Below are positions 17,160-26,160 of a DNA stretch of 64,000 nucleotides, piece after piece. Numbering within the stretch: the first letter of the stretch is position 1; the number at the start of each line of letters is the position of its first letter. The DNA is from Bacillota bacterium. Lineage in GTDB: Bacteria; Bacillota; Clostridia; Lachnospirales; Lachnospiraceae. The position numbers and the translations under genes are program-made. The notes beneath the pieces were generated by a model. That model was given only the letters and a program-made list of their open reading frames with translations. It was not told the DNA's origin and did not search any database. The stretch spans positions 56,035-120,034 of the forward strand of contig JAEZOB010000024.1 of NCBI GenBank assembly GCA_023414355.1. Reading direction: 5' to 3'.

Positions 17160-18857
17160 GTGGATATCTCAGATAGAGACAAAAACTACAGCAACGAGTA
17201 TTTTGATTTGATTATTGAGTATAATGGGGATTTGTCAATCCTGGAACAATATAAAGAGAATGGAATTCAGATAATTAATTATTTTATTGCAGTCGTTCAT
17301 ATTCCTATGAGCAGTGTGAGTGAAGATATTATATCCAGGATGGGCTATGCGGTCCTGCCGAATTTGTTCGGCATAGTCAGTGATGCTCCATTGGAAGCCA
17401 GCGGTATCCTTAAATTACGAAATATTCCTACCTTTGTGCTTAGGGGAAAAGGAGTGTTGATCGGATTTGTCGATACCGGTATTGACTATACGAATCCGAT
17501 CTTCACGTATGCGGATGGTACGACAAAGCTGGTCAGTATCTGGGATCAGTCCGTTGATACAGATCAGGTACCTGCCGGTATGTCCTACGGTACAGAGTAT
17601 AGCAGGGATCAAATCAATGAAGCACTGAAGAGTGAAGAGCCTTTTATGAAAGTGCCTTCAAAGGACGAGATCGGGCATGGTACGATGCTTGCCGGAATTG
17701 CAGCAGGAAATGATATACCTGACAAGGGTTTCTTCGGGGTGGCTCCGGATGCCGAATTGGTGGTAGTAAAACTGAAGCAGGCCAAGGCTAATCTGAAAGC
17801 CTTTTTCCGTGTACCGGAGGATAGGCAGTGCTATCAGGAAAATGATATTAATCTGGGATATCAATACCTGCTAAACGTAGCAACTTCATTAAATCAGCCT
17901 ATTGTGATCTGCAGCTCCATCGATACCTCCCAGTATGCGCATGATGGCCGGGGGACTTTAAGTAGCTGGCTCTCTCTACAGGCAAATAATACAGGAATAG
18001 CAATTATCACTGCCGTCGGAAATGAAGGAAATGCAAGAAGGCATTATTCCGGGACAGTTGATCCGAAGGCGGGGTTTGATGTGGTAGAGCTGACTGTTGC
18101 TCAAGGAGAGACTGGTTTCACCATGGAAATATGGGGAAATTCACCCAACCTGTTCAGCATTGATATCACTACCCCTTTGGGTGAATACGTGCCTAGGATT
18201 AGTATCGTTTTGAACGAGACAAGAGAAATCAGATTTATCTTTGATCCGACTATCATATACCTGGATTATACGCTGGTAGAAGCTCAGAGTGGGGATCAAC
18301 TTATTCTGCTGAGGTTTACTAACCCTTCTCCAGGTATTTGGAAGTTCAATGTATATGGCAGAGGGATTAATCCGATGAAATTCAATATTTGGCTTCCAAT
18401 GGATAATTTTATCATGGAAGATACGTATTTTATCAGATCTAATCCGGATACTACCCTGCTTTCCGTTTCCTGTTCTACGGTACCAATTGCAGTAACGGCA
18501 TATAATGTGGAGGATGATAGTCTGTATCTGAATTCAGGCAGAGGCTATACGCGGATTGATTATATCAAGCCTGATATTGCAGCACCGGGTGTCAATCTGT
18601 CGGCACCGTCTCTGAATCATGACTTTGTAGGAATTACCGGTACCAGTGCTGCGGCCGCACATACGGCCGGAGTTGCTGCTATGCTGTTGGAGTGGGGCAT
18701 TGTAAACGGCAAATACCCTTATATGAGTACACAGGATATGAAAGTATTTATCATTCGGGGTGCCCGAAGAAATGTAGATATAAGCTATCCAAACCCGGAC
18801 TGGGGATATGGAATATTGGACATTTTCAATGTTTTTGAAAGCCTGAGGCAAGATTAA
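17160..18857 (+). CDS. Csp-family subtilisin-like serine protease (intact D-H-S triad)
   Basis: 565 aa from GTG 17160; GTG 17148 is the alternative. An S8 subtilase with a short N-terminal prodomain-like region (about 1-85). It has catalytic Asp105 (GFVDTGID), His173 (GHGTMLAG), oxyanion Asn in VGNEGNARRH and Ser496 (GTSAAAAHTAG). A large jellyroll-like insertion (about 300-440) between the oxyanion Asn and Ser, and the lack of a signal peptide, are typical of clostridial Csp germination proteases. In that family the active member cleaves pro-SleC. The GTG 17160 start aligns with the MD start of its downstream paralogue. Confidence 0.85.
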   Translation: MDISDRDKNYSNEYFDLIIEYNGDLSILEQYKENGIQIINYFIAVVHIPMSSVSEDIISRMGYAVLPNLFGIVSDAPLEASGILKLRNIPTFVLRGKGVLIGFVDTGIDYTNPIFTYADGTTKLVSIWDQSVDTDQVPAGMSYGTEYSRDQINEALKSEEPFMKVPSKDEIGHGTMLAGIAAGNDIPDKGFFGVAPDAELVVVKLKQAKANLKAFFRVPEDRQCYQENDINLGYQYLLNVATSLNQPIVICSSIDTSQYAHDGRGTLSSWLSLQANNTGIAIITAVGNEGNARRHYSGTVDPKAGFDVVELTVAQGETGFTMEIWGNSPNLFSIDITTPLGEYVPRISIVLNETREIRFIFDPTIIYLDYTLVEAQSGDQLILLRFTNPSPGIWKFNVYGRGINPMKFNIWLPMDNFIMEDTYFIRSNPDTTLLSVSCSTVPIAVTAYNVEDDSLYLNSGRGYTRIDYIKPDIAAPGVNLSAPSLNHDFVGITGTSAAAAHTAGVAAMLLEWGIVNGKYPYMSTQDMKVFIIRGARRNVDISYPNPDWGYGILDIFNVFESLRQD

Positions 18858-18898
18858 AGTAGCAATGCGACCCTGTTGTTTGCTTAGAATGTGAGGAA

Positions 18899-20623
18899 AT
18901 GGATATGACGCAGGAAGAAAAAAACAAAATCGTAAGTGAGGATTATGTAGATATGATCATTAAATATAATGGAAATCCTAGATCCTTGGAACAGTATAAG
19001 GATTATTCTGTTCATATCATGAATGATACCTATGCAGTCATCTACCTGCCAGCCGTTATGGTCACCTCCCGATTTATTGCACAATACAGTTATTCACTCC
19101 TGCCTCATTGCTTTGCGCTGAACAGTGATCAGAGCCTGGATGCCTCCGGAGTGACGAAGCTGAATAGAACCACATCACTACAATTACTGGGGAAAGGGGT
19201 GTTGGTAGGCTTCATTGATACCGGAATTGATTATACGCACCAGGTGTTTCGCCGGGCAGACGGCTCCACCAAGATCATGGCGATCTGGGATCAGAGTGTT
19301 GACAGCGAGAATCAATACCCGAAGATACCATACCCTGCATATTACGGAACAGAATTCACGGCCGAACAGATCAATCGTGCTTTACAAAGTGAGAATCCGC
19401 TTCAGATTGTACCTACCAATGATGAAAATGGACATGGAACAATGCTGGCCGGAGTAGCGGCCGGATCAGAGAACGAAGAAGCAGGATTCAGTGGGGTTGT
19501 ACCGGAAGCTGATATTCTGATGGTCAAGCTGAAGAAAGCAAAAAAGTTTTATAAAAACTTCTTTTATATACCGGAGTCAGCGGAGGCATATCAGGAAAAT
19601 GATATCATCTGGGCCTTTGAATATCTGATTGATACAGCACGAATACTAAAGCGTCCCTTGGCTGTCTGTGTCAGCCTTGGGATATCCCTGGGACCACATG
19701 ATGGCAGCGGCCCGCTAAATACGATCATGTCCATCGGGGCTGATTTCCCGGGTGTAGCGGCGGTCGCTTCAGCGGGGAATGAAGGTAATTCCAGAAGACA
19801 TTATTACAGTACGATCAGGCAGCAGGAAACTGTTGTAGTTGAACTCAATGTCGGTGGAAATGAAGAGGGCTTTACGATGGAGTTATGGGGGAGCCCTCCT
19901 ATGATCTATACGCTGGATATTCTATCACCGAATGGGGAATATATCTCAAGAATTCAGGAGAACCTTGTGAGAAATCAAGAGGTCTCGTTTATCTTTGAGC
20001 AGACAGTCATTAATATTGATTACATTATGGTTGAGACTGATACAGGTAAACAGGTCATCTTGATGCGATTTCGAAAACCGACTCAGGGAGTGTGGAGATT
20101 CCAGGTATATGGAAGGGGAGATTTACCGGGGGAGTTCCATATCTGGCTTCCACCTGATAAGTTTATCAGCAGAGATACCTACTTTACCAATTCAACTTCT
20201 TATACGACGGTGACCTCTCCCGGTGATAGTATTGTACCGATTACCATTACCGCATATAACTCCAGTGTTAATAATATTTATCCGGAAGCAGGCAGAGGCT
20301 TTACCATACCGAATACTGTCAAACCGGAGCTTGCAGCTCCGGGTGTCAACCTCCAGTGCCCTGATCTTAATCATGGATTTACGACAGTTACAGGGACCGG
20401 AGCTGCCGCCGCTCATGCAGCTGGCATCGCAGCCATGGTTCTGGAATGGAGTGCTGTACAGGGTAATTTTCCTAGGCTGGACACCGTCGGAATTAAAAAA
20501 TTTCTGATACGTGGAGCCAGAAGAAGCGCCAATCTGACTTACCCCAACAGAGATTGGGGTTATGGGATGATTGATATCTACAATGCATTCAGTATACTAA
20601 GATCGGATATTGTTGCAAGGTAG
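18899..20623 (+). CDS. Csp-family subtilase paralogue, predicted pseudoprotease (Ser to Gly)
   Basis: 574 aa, 41 nt after its paralogue and with the same architecture. Asp107 (GFIDTGID) and His179 (GHGTMLAG) are kept, as is SAGNEGNSRRH. The catalytic Ser is Gly501 in GTGAAAAHAAG, so it should be inactive. In C. difficile the germinant-sensing CspC and CspA are likewise catalytically dead partners of active CspB. A signalling or co-receptor role in germination is a reasonable inference. GAGGAA precedes the ATG. The AGT-to-GGA type change needs more than one substitution, so this is not a recent point mutation. Confidence 0.85.
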   Translation: MDMTQEEKNKIVSEDYVDMIIKYNGNPRSLEQYKDYSVHIMNDTYAVIYLPAVMVTSRFIAQYSYSLLPHCFALNSDQSLDASGVTKLNRTTSLQLLGKGVLVGFIDTGIDYTHQVFRRADGSTKIMAIWDQSVDSENQYPKIPYPAYYGTEFTAEQINRALQSENPLQIVPTNDENGHGTMLAGVAAGSENEEAGFSGVVPEADILMVKLKKAKKFYKNFFYIPESAEAYQENDIIWAFEYLIDTARILKRPLAVCVSLGISLGPHDGSGPLNTIMSIGADFPGVAAVASAGNEGNSRRHYYSTIRQQETVVVELNVGGNEEGFTMELWGSPPMIYTLDILSPNGEYISRIQENLVRNQEVSFIFEQTVINIDYIMVETDTGKQVILMRFRKPTQGVWRFQVYGRGDLPGEFHIWLPPDKFISRDTYFTNSTSYTTVTSPGDSIVPITITAYNSSVNNIYPEAGRGFTIPNTVKPELAAPGVNLQCPDLNHGFTTVTGTGAAAAHAAGIAAMVLEWSAVQGNFPRLDTVGIKKFLIRGARRSANLTYPNRDWGYGMIDIYNAFSILRSDIVAR

Positions 20624-20728
20624 CAGCGTTTCAGTGGAATGCATCAGATCATCAAGCATTATCAAGCTCTTGCTGACAACGTCTGGTTTTTTTGGAATCA
20701 AACAATTTTCTGATTTGACTGATCCAGC

Positions 20729-20757
20729 TTGACACTATTCATAAAATGTTATACGAT
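20729..20757 (+). promoter_or_regulatory. Promoter of ssrA
   Basis: TTGACA and TACGAT are 17 bp apart. The predicted start is about 70 nt upstream of the mature tmRNA 5' end, so a leader would be removed by processing. Confidence 0.65.
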
Positions 20758-20836
20758 ATATATGCGTTTGTGAACCAGAGAGGATAGACGGGTATTCCGA
20801 AACAGATTACCTAAAATCTTTACAATCATAATTCAC

Positions 20837-21197
20837 GGGGTTGTACTGGTTTCGACGGGGGTTTTGAAATTGTGGAAGCCATTCGCAGACTAGGACTGCG
20901 TCATCAACTTAGAACTAAAATTAAACGCAAACGATAATTACGAATTAGCTGCTGCGTAAGCAGCTTGTCGACCTTAGGCAACTCGCGGCTTAAGACCTCG
21001 GCATCAAATTAGCGGGGACCTTTGTCTTCAAAGCTTTGAGAAGATAAAAGACACATGAAGCTACCGAAGTCTAAAGCCTGTCTGTCGGCGTTAGATGGAG
21101 GGAACAGCGTGTACAGGCACGCATAAAAGACCGACTGTAATGGGAGAAACTGCAATGAATGGGCTTTCGGACCGGGGTTCGACTCCCCGCAGCTCCA
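20837..21197 (+). ncRNA. ssrA: Transfer-messenger RNA
   Basis: The 5' end GGGGTTG pairs with CAGCTCC at 21190-21196 to form the acceptor stem. The 5' conserved GGTTTCGACGGGG and 3' GGGGTTCGACTCCCCGCAGC (T-arm) are present. CCA is not encoded. The resume frame GCA AAC GAT AAT TAC GAA TTA GCT GCT GCG TAA (20927-20959) specifies ANDNYELAAA as the proteolysis tag. It works with SmpB and RNase R, both encoded upstream. Confidence 0.97.
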
Positions 21198-21210
21198 TTT
21201 GTTGAGATGA

Positions 21211-21247
21211 ATGGGAAACCTTTAGTGATAAAGGTTTCCCATTTTTT
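21211..21247 (+). terminator. Rho-independent terminator of ssrA
   Basis: A perfect 14-bp stem (ATGGGAAACCTTTA and its complement, 4-nt loop) is followed by T5. Confidence 0.92.
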
Positions 21248-21273
21248 ATGCAATTGCCAAGAGTAAGTTTACA

Positions 21274-21313
21274 GGTGCTACAGACTTATTAGTATAAGTT
21301 TGCAGCACCTTTT
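21274..21313. terminator. Second terminator-like hairpin after ssrA
   Basis: 16-nt arms (21274-21289 with 21294-21309; 14 pairs) end in TTTT. It may back up the ssrA terminator. Confidence 0.65.
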
Positions 21314-21446
21314 CTGTTGCCCGGTTCCAATAATCGTTCTTGGAAATACATAGATTAATCCGAAACGATACTTGCCGCATAAACTTACTATTGTTTGAAA
21401 TAATAATACGGAAATCTTTACAATCGTTGGACAGGAGGGATTTACG

Positions 21447-21656
21447 ATGGAGCAGGAATGTCTGGCACCGAACGAAATGATGCAGGTACATGAGATACTG
21501 AATAGGAAGACAATACAGATGACTTCCTCTAAGATGATGGAGGGGATTGTATTTGATCAGGATTTAAAAATACTGTTGGAACAGATTGTCAAGCAATCGA
21601 TTCATTCAATCGAAGAGCTTCAGAGATTGTATGCAAGAGCACCTGAGATCAGGTGA
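21447..21656 (+). CDS. Small CotF-like spore coat protein
   Basis: 69 aa, all helical. The pattern LAPNEMMQVHEILNRKTIQM, then SSKMMEGIVFDQDLKILLEQ and SIHSIEELQRL, resembles the N-terminal part of CotF-domain (ferritin-like) spore coat proteins, where HE(L/I)L and (V)FDQDLK are recurrent. AGGAGG precedes the ATG. It is a single small gene between ssrA and nudC. Its spore role is inferred from family resemblance. Confidence 0.6.
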   Translation: MEQECLAPNEMMQVHEILNRKTIQMTSSKMMEGIVFDQDLKILLEQIVKQSIHSIEELQRLYARAPEIR

Positions 21657-21873
21657 GTTTTTCGAATTAATAGAATAAATTAGTTATTCCATACGAGACA
21701 CAGGTTACCTGATTATATGGAGGGATTGATCCGACTTTGAAGCATGCAGAAAGCAGGTCTTTGATATGGAAAAGAGGATTGTTAATCCCCAAATACTGTG
21801 TTATGATTTATAAATCTTATTTGTTACGGTACAAATTGTATGCTAACTGCAAATGAAAGAGGGATATGCTGAA

Positions 21874-22722
21874 ATGAGTGATATAAATCAATATCGTTAT
21901 ATCCCAGGGTTTCTTCCTACGGGTACACCGGAGGAACACGCCTGGGTTATTATCCTATATGAGAAAAAGTTGATTATGAAGAGAAGGGATACTCAGTTGA
22001 TTATCCCGGAGGTGAAGGATACAATAACTATATGGGAGGAAGCTTCCTCCCTGGAATACATAGGAAGTTACGATGGGAATAGCTGTTACTGTATAAGGAT
22101 AGCTGATAGCCCCATGCTTCCTGAAGATCTTGTGCTTGTAGAACTAGCGGATATCACTAAGAAGTCCGGTGATGCAGGTCTGTTTCTGCTGGCGGGGGCT
22201 GCAAATCATATTCTACATTGGAACAGTAGGAATAGGTATTGTGGTTTCTGCGGGACAAGGATGCAGAACAAGAGAGATGAGAGGGCAAAGGTATGCCCCT
22301 CCTGCAGTAACACTGTCTATCCCAGAATATCACCGGCCGTCATAACAGCGGTATTTCGTGAGGATAAGATTCTTCTCGCGCATAACTGTAATTTCAGACC
22401 TGGAATGTACAGCTTGATTGCCGGTTTCGTGGAGCCTGGTGAGACACTGGAGCAGTGTGTAGCACGGGAGATAAGGGAGGAAGTCGGGATCCGAGTCAGG
22501 AATATCAGATATTATGACAGTCAGCCCTGGTCCTTTCCGGATTCTTTGATGCTGGCTTTCACTGCCGACTATGACGGTGGAGAGATAGTGACTGACAATG
22601 TAGAAATTACGGAAGCTAATTGGTATCAAGCTGACAGCTTACCTGAGATTCCGTCAATTGACAGTATTGCAGGAAGACTAATCAGATGGTATCGGGATGG
22701 GTGCTATTCTGTTACGAATTGA
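21874..22722 (+). CDS. nudC: NAD(H) pyrophosphatase, Nudix family (NudC-like)
   Basis: 282 aa. It hydrolyses NADH/NAD+ to NMN and AMP, and NudC enzymes also remove NAD caps from RNA. A zinc ribbon (YCGFCGTRM ... VCPSCSNTVYPR) precedes the Nudix box (GFVEPGETLEQCVAREIREEVGI pattern, residues of the GX5EX7REUXEEXGU motif all present). The family signature SQPWSFPDSLM follows. GAGGG at 21859-21863 selects ATG 21874 rather than the ATG seven codons upstream. Confidence 0.92.
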   Translation: MSDINQYRYIPGFLPTGTPEEHAWVIILYEKKLIMKRRDTQLIIPEVKDTITIWEEASSLEYIGSYDGNSCYCIRIADSPMLPEDLVLVELADITKKSGDAGLFLLAGAANHILHWNSRNRYCGFCGTRMQNKRDERAKVCPSCSNTVYPRISPAVITAVFREDKILLAHNCNFRPGMYSLIAGFVEPGETLEQCVAREIREEVGIRVRNIRYYDSQPWSFPDSLMLAFTADYDGGEIVTDNVEITEANWYQADSLPEIPSIDSIAGRLIRWYRDGCYSVTN

Positions 22723-22804
22723 AAATTGTGAAAATGCTTCTATCACCTGTATGGAATGATGATAACGGTAAAAACTATTTATATTCTATTTTGGAGGTAA
22801 TCAA

Positions 22805-23005
22805 ATGTCGAACAGGGTAAATAGTAAAGATACTAACCATACCAACAGGAATAACAACGGTCTGGCTGAAAGAAATATTTCGGCGGAGGACATGAAAAAA
22901 TACAAAAATGCCATGGATGATACCAGGAGCTATATCAGCGGAACAGAAGAATTATCCTCTTCCAGTCACCAGTATGGTGAAAAAGGTTCCGAACTCAATC
23001 AATAA
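22805..23005 (+). CDS. Small hydrophilic hypothetical protein
   Basis: 66 aa, Asn/Ser-rich with no hydrophobic segment, not recognised. TTTGGAGG precedes the ATG and a strong terminator follows, so it is probably expressed. Composition is reminiscent of small spore-associated proteins, but no motif supports this. Confidence 0.6.
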   Translation: MSNRVNSKDTNHTNRNNNGLAERNISAEDMKKYKNAMDDTRSYISGTEELSSSSHQYGEKGSELNQ

Positions 23006-23011
23006 CCACAG

Positions 23012-23049
23012 TACTGCCGGAAAGACGTCTTTCCGAGCAGTATTTTTTT
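23012..23049 (+). terminator. Rho-independent terminator
   Basis: TACTGCCGGAAAGA pairs with TCTTTCCGAGCAGTA (one bulge) and is followed by seven T. Confidence 0.9.
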
Positions 23050-23156
23050 AACATAAAAGAGTAAGAACTCGAAAGTCTATTTATTTTAAAGAACCCCATT
23101 AGGTGCTGAACTGTTTACGACAAAAATTGCTAAAAAAGGAAATAATACAATAAAAA

Positions 23157-23185
23157 TTGACAATTTCATGCAATTTAGGTATAAT
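23157..23185 (+). promoter_or_regulatory. Perfect consensus sigma-A promoter of chemosensory operon A
   Basis: TTGACA and TATAAT are separated by 17 bp. The surrounding sequence, including CTTAAGTTG just downstream, matches the promoter at 31596-31625 of operon B, so the promoters were duplicated with the operon. The leader to cheA is about 375 nt. Confidence 0.85.
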
Positions 23186-23229
23186 ACACTTAAGTTGTCC
23201 GTTATATTCCGTAAATATAAGGAAATAGT

Positions 23230-23304
23230 ATGACAGAAATACCGTATACTGCGGAATTGTTATGCCGGCTGTATGTGAGAAAATCAATAGAAAGAATATC
23301 TTAA
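23230..23304 (+). pseudogene. Short leader ORF, possible relic of a tetR start
   Basis: A 24-codon frame (MTEIPYTAEL...) follows AAGGAAATAGT. The DNA around its start (AGGAAATAgTATGACA) resembles the start of the tetR gene in operon B (GGAAATATATGACA at about 31660), and it holds the same position after the promoter. The rest of tetR is absent. The similarity is short. Confidence 0.3.
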
Positions 23305-23566
23305 TATCTTGTCAAAGTAACTTCTGATCATGCAGGTAATACTGTCCTGTAATCTTCTGTTAATTAATTCACATGAATAGACAATCATAATGATACCCAG
23401 CTAATTGACACTGCTTTAACTTAATATAATAGATTTAGGATAAGCTCCGGAACTCATCAGAAAATCCAAAACATAGGAGAATATGTTTTCGGACGATCAG
23501 TATAGCTAGTTTATAGGACGGTTGCAGCAAAGAATTCAGGACTATTTTTGTAAAGGATGTGATTAT
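23305..23566. other. Remaining leader of operon A
   Basis: About 260 nt with no convincing ORF. A TTGACA (about 23406) and a TATAAT near 23425 are only 14 bp apart and unlikely to form a normal promoter. Homology with operon B resumes at the AAAGGATGTG site just before cheA. Confidence 0.4.
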
Positions 23567-25636
23567 CTGTCAAATCTGAATACGAATGAAACAATGCTCG
23601 AAATGTACCTATTTGAGACCACACAGAATCTGGAACAGCTGGAACAATGTATATTAGATAATGAAAAGCAGAGTAGCTATGCCCCGACCACGATCAATGA
23701 AATTTTTAGAATTATGCATACGATAAAGGGCTCCTCAGCTATGATGTTGTTTAATAATATTGCTATCCTGGCTCATTCGATGGAGGATCTTTTTTACTTT
23801 ATTCGAGAACATAATCCCGGTAATGTGGATTATGATATATTGTCCTCTTTTATTCTTGAGGGTGTGGACTTTACCAGGGAAGAGCTTCAGAAAATCAGCA
23901 ATCAAAGTAGTGCTGATGGGAATGCCGATGCACTGATTGAACGAATTAAAGCATTTTTATCCGCACTAAAGCAGGATAACCAGCTTCATGCGGAAACTGA
24001 AAAGCCGAGTGTCATTCAACCGGAGCATTATTATATTCCTCCTGACCAGGGGGAATCCAATAAAGATCAGAATATTTTCAAAGCAATCATCTGGTTTACA
24101 GAAGGCTGTGAGATGGAGAATATCAGAGCCTTTACTGTAATACATCATATGAAAGAAATAGCAAATGAGGTCTATCACCTGCCTGAGGATATTCTTGGCT
24201 GTGAGAATAGTATACAGAAAATACAACAGGATGGATTTTTAATTTATCTGAAAACTGAAAAGTCCTATGATGAAATCAATGAGCGCTTGAGTCAGACGAT
24301 CTTTCTGAAATATATGGAGCTTATACAATTGGACAATGACGATGAATTAAAACAATTTTGCAAAATGGACACGATTGTGTTGGAAACAGTGCCAATCCAA
24401 ATTCCAAAGCTACAAGCGGAGAATTCTGCAGTAATCAGTCAAAGCATGATCAGCGTTAATATTGCAAAATTGGATAAACTGATGGATTTGGTCAGTGAGC
24501 TGGTAATAGCGGAATCGATGGTAACTCAAAATCCTGACTTAAAGGATCTGGAGCTTGAGAACTTCAGAAAGGCAGCCCATCAGCTTCATAAAATTACGAA
24601 TGAGCTTCAGGACACCGTGATGTCAGTAAGAATGGTGCCTCTGGCCGGAACCTTTCATAAGATGCAGCGTATTGTCCGAGATATGAGTAAGAAGCTGGAG
24701 AAAGAGATTAAGCTGGAACTGCTTGGAGAAGAGACAGAAGTAGATAAAAATATTATTGAACATATTTCGGATCCACTGATGCATCTGGTACGAAATGCCG
24801 TGGACCATGGGATAGAAAAGACCCAGGAAAGAATGCTGACTGATAAACCTGAGGTCGGAACAGTAACTCTTGAGGCAAAGAATGCGGGGAGTGATGTTGT
24901 GATTCTGGTCAGAGATGATGGGAAAGGGTTGAATAAAGAAAAAATACTCAGTAAAGCCAGAGCGGCGAATTTGATTACTAAACCAGAAAGTGAAATGAAT
25001 GAGAAAGAGATATTCAACCTAATCTTTCTGCCGGGCTTTTCCACAAAAGAGAGTGTTACCGAATTTAGTGGTCGTGGTGTTGGAATGGATGTAGTATCTA
25101 AAAATATCGGGGAAGTGGGAGGAACGGTATCCATCGACAGTAAGGAAGGGGCAGGCTCAACAGTCTGCTTAAAAATCCCTTTAACTCTGGCAATCATTGA
25201 CGGGATGAATGTGAGGGTTGGCAGCTCTTATTATACAATCCCTATTGCATCTATCCGGGAATCCTTTCGACCGCAGAAATTGAATTTGATCAGAGATCCG
25301 GACGGTAATGAAATGATTATGGTAAGAGGACAATGCTATCCGATACTGCGGCTGCACGAGATCTATCATATCAAAACAAAGGTTACTGATTTCACTGAGG
25401 GTATCTTCGTTATGGTAGAACATGAGGAAGTTATGTTCTGTGTTTTTGCAGATGAATTGATAGGACAGCAGCAGGTTGTAATAAAATCTCTGCCTAGTTA
25501 TATTAAGAAGTCCGGTATAATTAAGGGCCTGGCAGGCTGCACGCTGCTAGGAGAAGGCAGCATCAGCCTTATTCTTGATGTCGGAGGGCTTTACAGCTAT
25601 ATCCGAAACGGGATACTGGTAACAGAGTTAAAATAA
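23567..25636 (+). CDS. cheA: Chemotaxis-type histidine kinase CheA, copy A
   Basis: About 689 aa. CheA autophosphorylates on a His in its P1 domain under receptor control and passes phosphate to receivers. P1 HPt has the phospho-His in MHTIKGSSAMM. A middle region (about 165-255) may be a P2 domain. P3 dimerisation helices include SELVIAESMV and HQLHKITNELQDTVM. The ATPase has NAVDHGIE (N box), DDGKGL (G1) and GRGVGMDVV (G2), and a CheW-like domain ends the protein. No ATG has a good site: AAAGGATGTGAT leads to CTG 23567, also in copy B. ATG 23594 or TTG 23522 are alternatives. Confidence 0.9.
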   Translation: MSNLNTNETMLEMYLFETTQNLEQLEQCILDNEKQSSYAPTTINEIFRIMHTIKGSSAMMLFNNIAILAHSMEDLFYFIREHNPGNVDYDILSSFILEGVDFTREELQKISNQSSADGNADALIERIKAFLSALKQDNQLHAETEKPSVIQPEHYYIPPDQGESNKDQNIFKAIIWFTEGCEMENIRAFTVIHHMKEIANEVYHLPEDILGCENSIQKIQQDGFLIYLKTEKSYDEINERLSQTIFLKYMELIQLDNDDELKQFCKMDTIVLETVPIQIPKLQAENSAVISQSMISVNIAKLDKLMDLVSELVIAESMVTQNPDLKDLELENFRKAAHQLHKITNELQDTVMSVRMVPLAGTFHKMQRIVRDMSKKLEKEIKLELLGEETEVDKNIIEHISDPLMHLVRNAVDHGIEKTQERMLTDKPEVGTVTLEAKNAGSDVVILVRDDGKGLNKEKILSKARAANLITKPESEMNEKEIFNLIFLPGFSTKESVTEFSGRGVGMDVVSKNIGEVGGTVSIDSKEGAGSTVCLKIPLTLAIIDGMNVRVGSSYYTIPIASIRESFRPQKLNLIRDPDGNEMIMVRGQCYPILRLHEIYHIKTKVTDFTEGIFVMVEHEEVMFCVFADELIGQQQVVIKSLPSYIKKSGIIKGLAGCTLLGEGSISLILDVGGLYSYIRNGILVTELK

Positions 25637-25659
25637 AATAATAGGATGTGTATATAGAG

Positions 25660-26142
25660 ATGACTGAGATGATGGATTTATATGAAAATGAAGATACTCT
25701 GAAGGGAAGATTTCTCACCTTTATCTTAGGAACCGAAGCTTATGGAATTGAAATTCAGTATGTAACCGAAATTATAGGAATTCAATCTATTACTGAAATA
25801 CCTGAGCTTCCCGTGTATATCAGGGGAATAATCAATCTGCGAGGTAAGATTATTCCAGTCATGGATGTAAGGCTACGGTTCAAGAAAGAATTTATTGAAT
25901 ACAATGATCGTACCTGTGTAATCGTGATCGATTTGCAGAATTTATCGATCGGATTGATCGTGGACAGTGTATCGGAGGTTATCACAATACCGGAGACTGA
26001 GATCGTCTCTCCTCCGGAAATGGGTACCGAGGGAAATAAATATATCAGCGGTATAGGTAAAGTTGGGAATGAAGTAAAGCTTCTGTTGGATTGCAGCCGG
26101 CTGATTAATGAAGAAGATATACAGAATGTGCAATATTCCTAA
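25660..26142 (+). CDS. cheW: CheW-like coupling protein, copy A
   Basis: 160 aa. A single CheW domain (about residues 15-155) with FLTFILGTEAYGIEI, EIIGIQSITEIPELPVYIRG, INLRGKIIPVMDVRLRF and IGLIVDSVSEVI. CheW links receptors to CheA. ATG 25660 is chosen; the frame also opens at GTG 25648, four codons earlier, with the same ambiguity in copy B. It lies 23 nt after cheA and 18 nt before the mcp. Confidence 0.92.
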   Translation: MTEMMDLYENEDTLKGRFLTFILGTEAYGIEIQYVTEIIGIQSITEIPELPVYIRGIINLRGKIIPVMDVRLRFKKEFIEYNDRTCVIVIDLQNLSIGLIVDSVSEVITIPETEIVSPPEMGTEGNKYISGIGKVGNEVKLLLDCSRLINEEDIQNVQYS

Positions 26143-26160
26143 ATGAAGGAGGAGCAAAGG

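Noticed and set aside
21071..21253. 60-aa ORF on the minus strand with GAAGSRTPVRKPIHCS
   Set aside because: It is antisense to tmRNA; the conserved RNA sequence gives this recurrent spurious ORF. No ribosome binding site.
24655..25197. 180-aa minus-strand ORF rich in Ser/Phe
   Set aside because: Shadow of cheA copy A. Its counterpart appears opposite copy B only because the coding sequence is duplicated.
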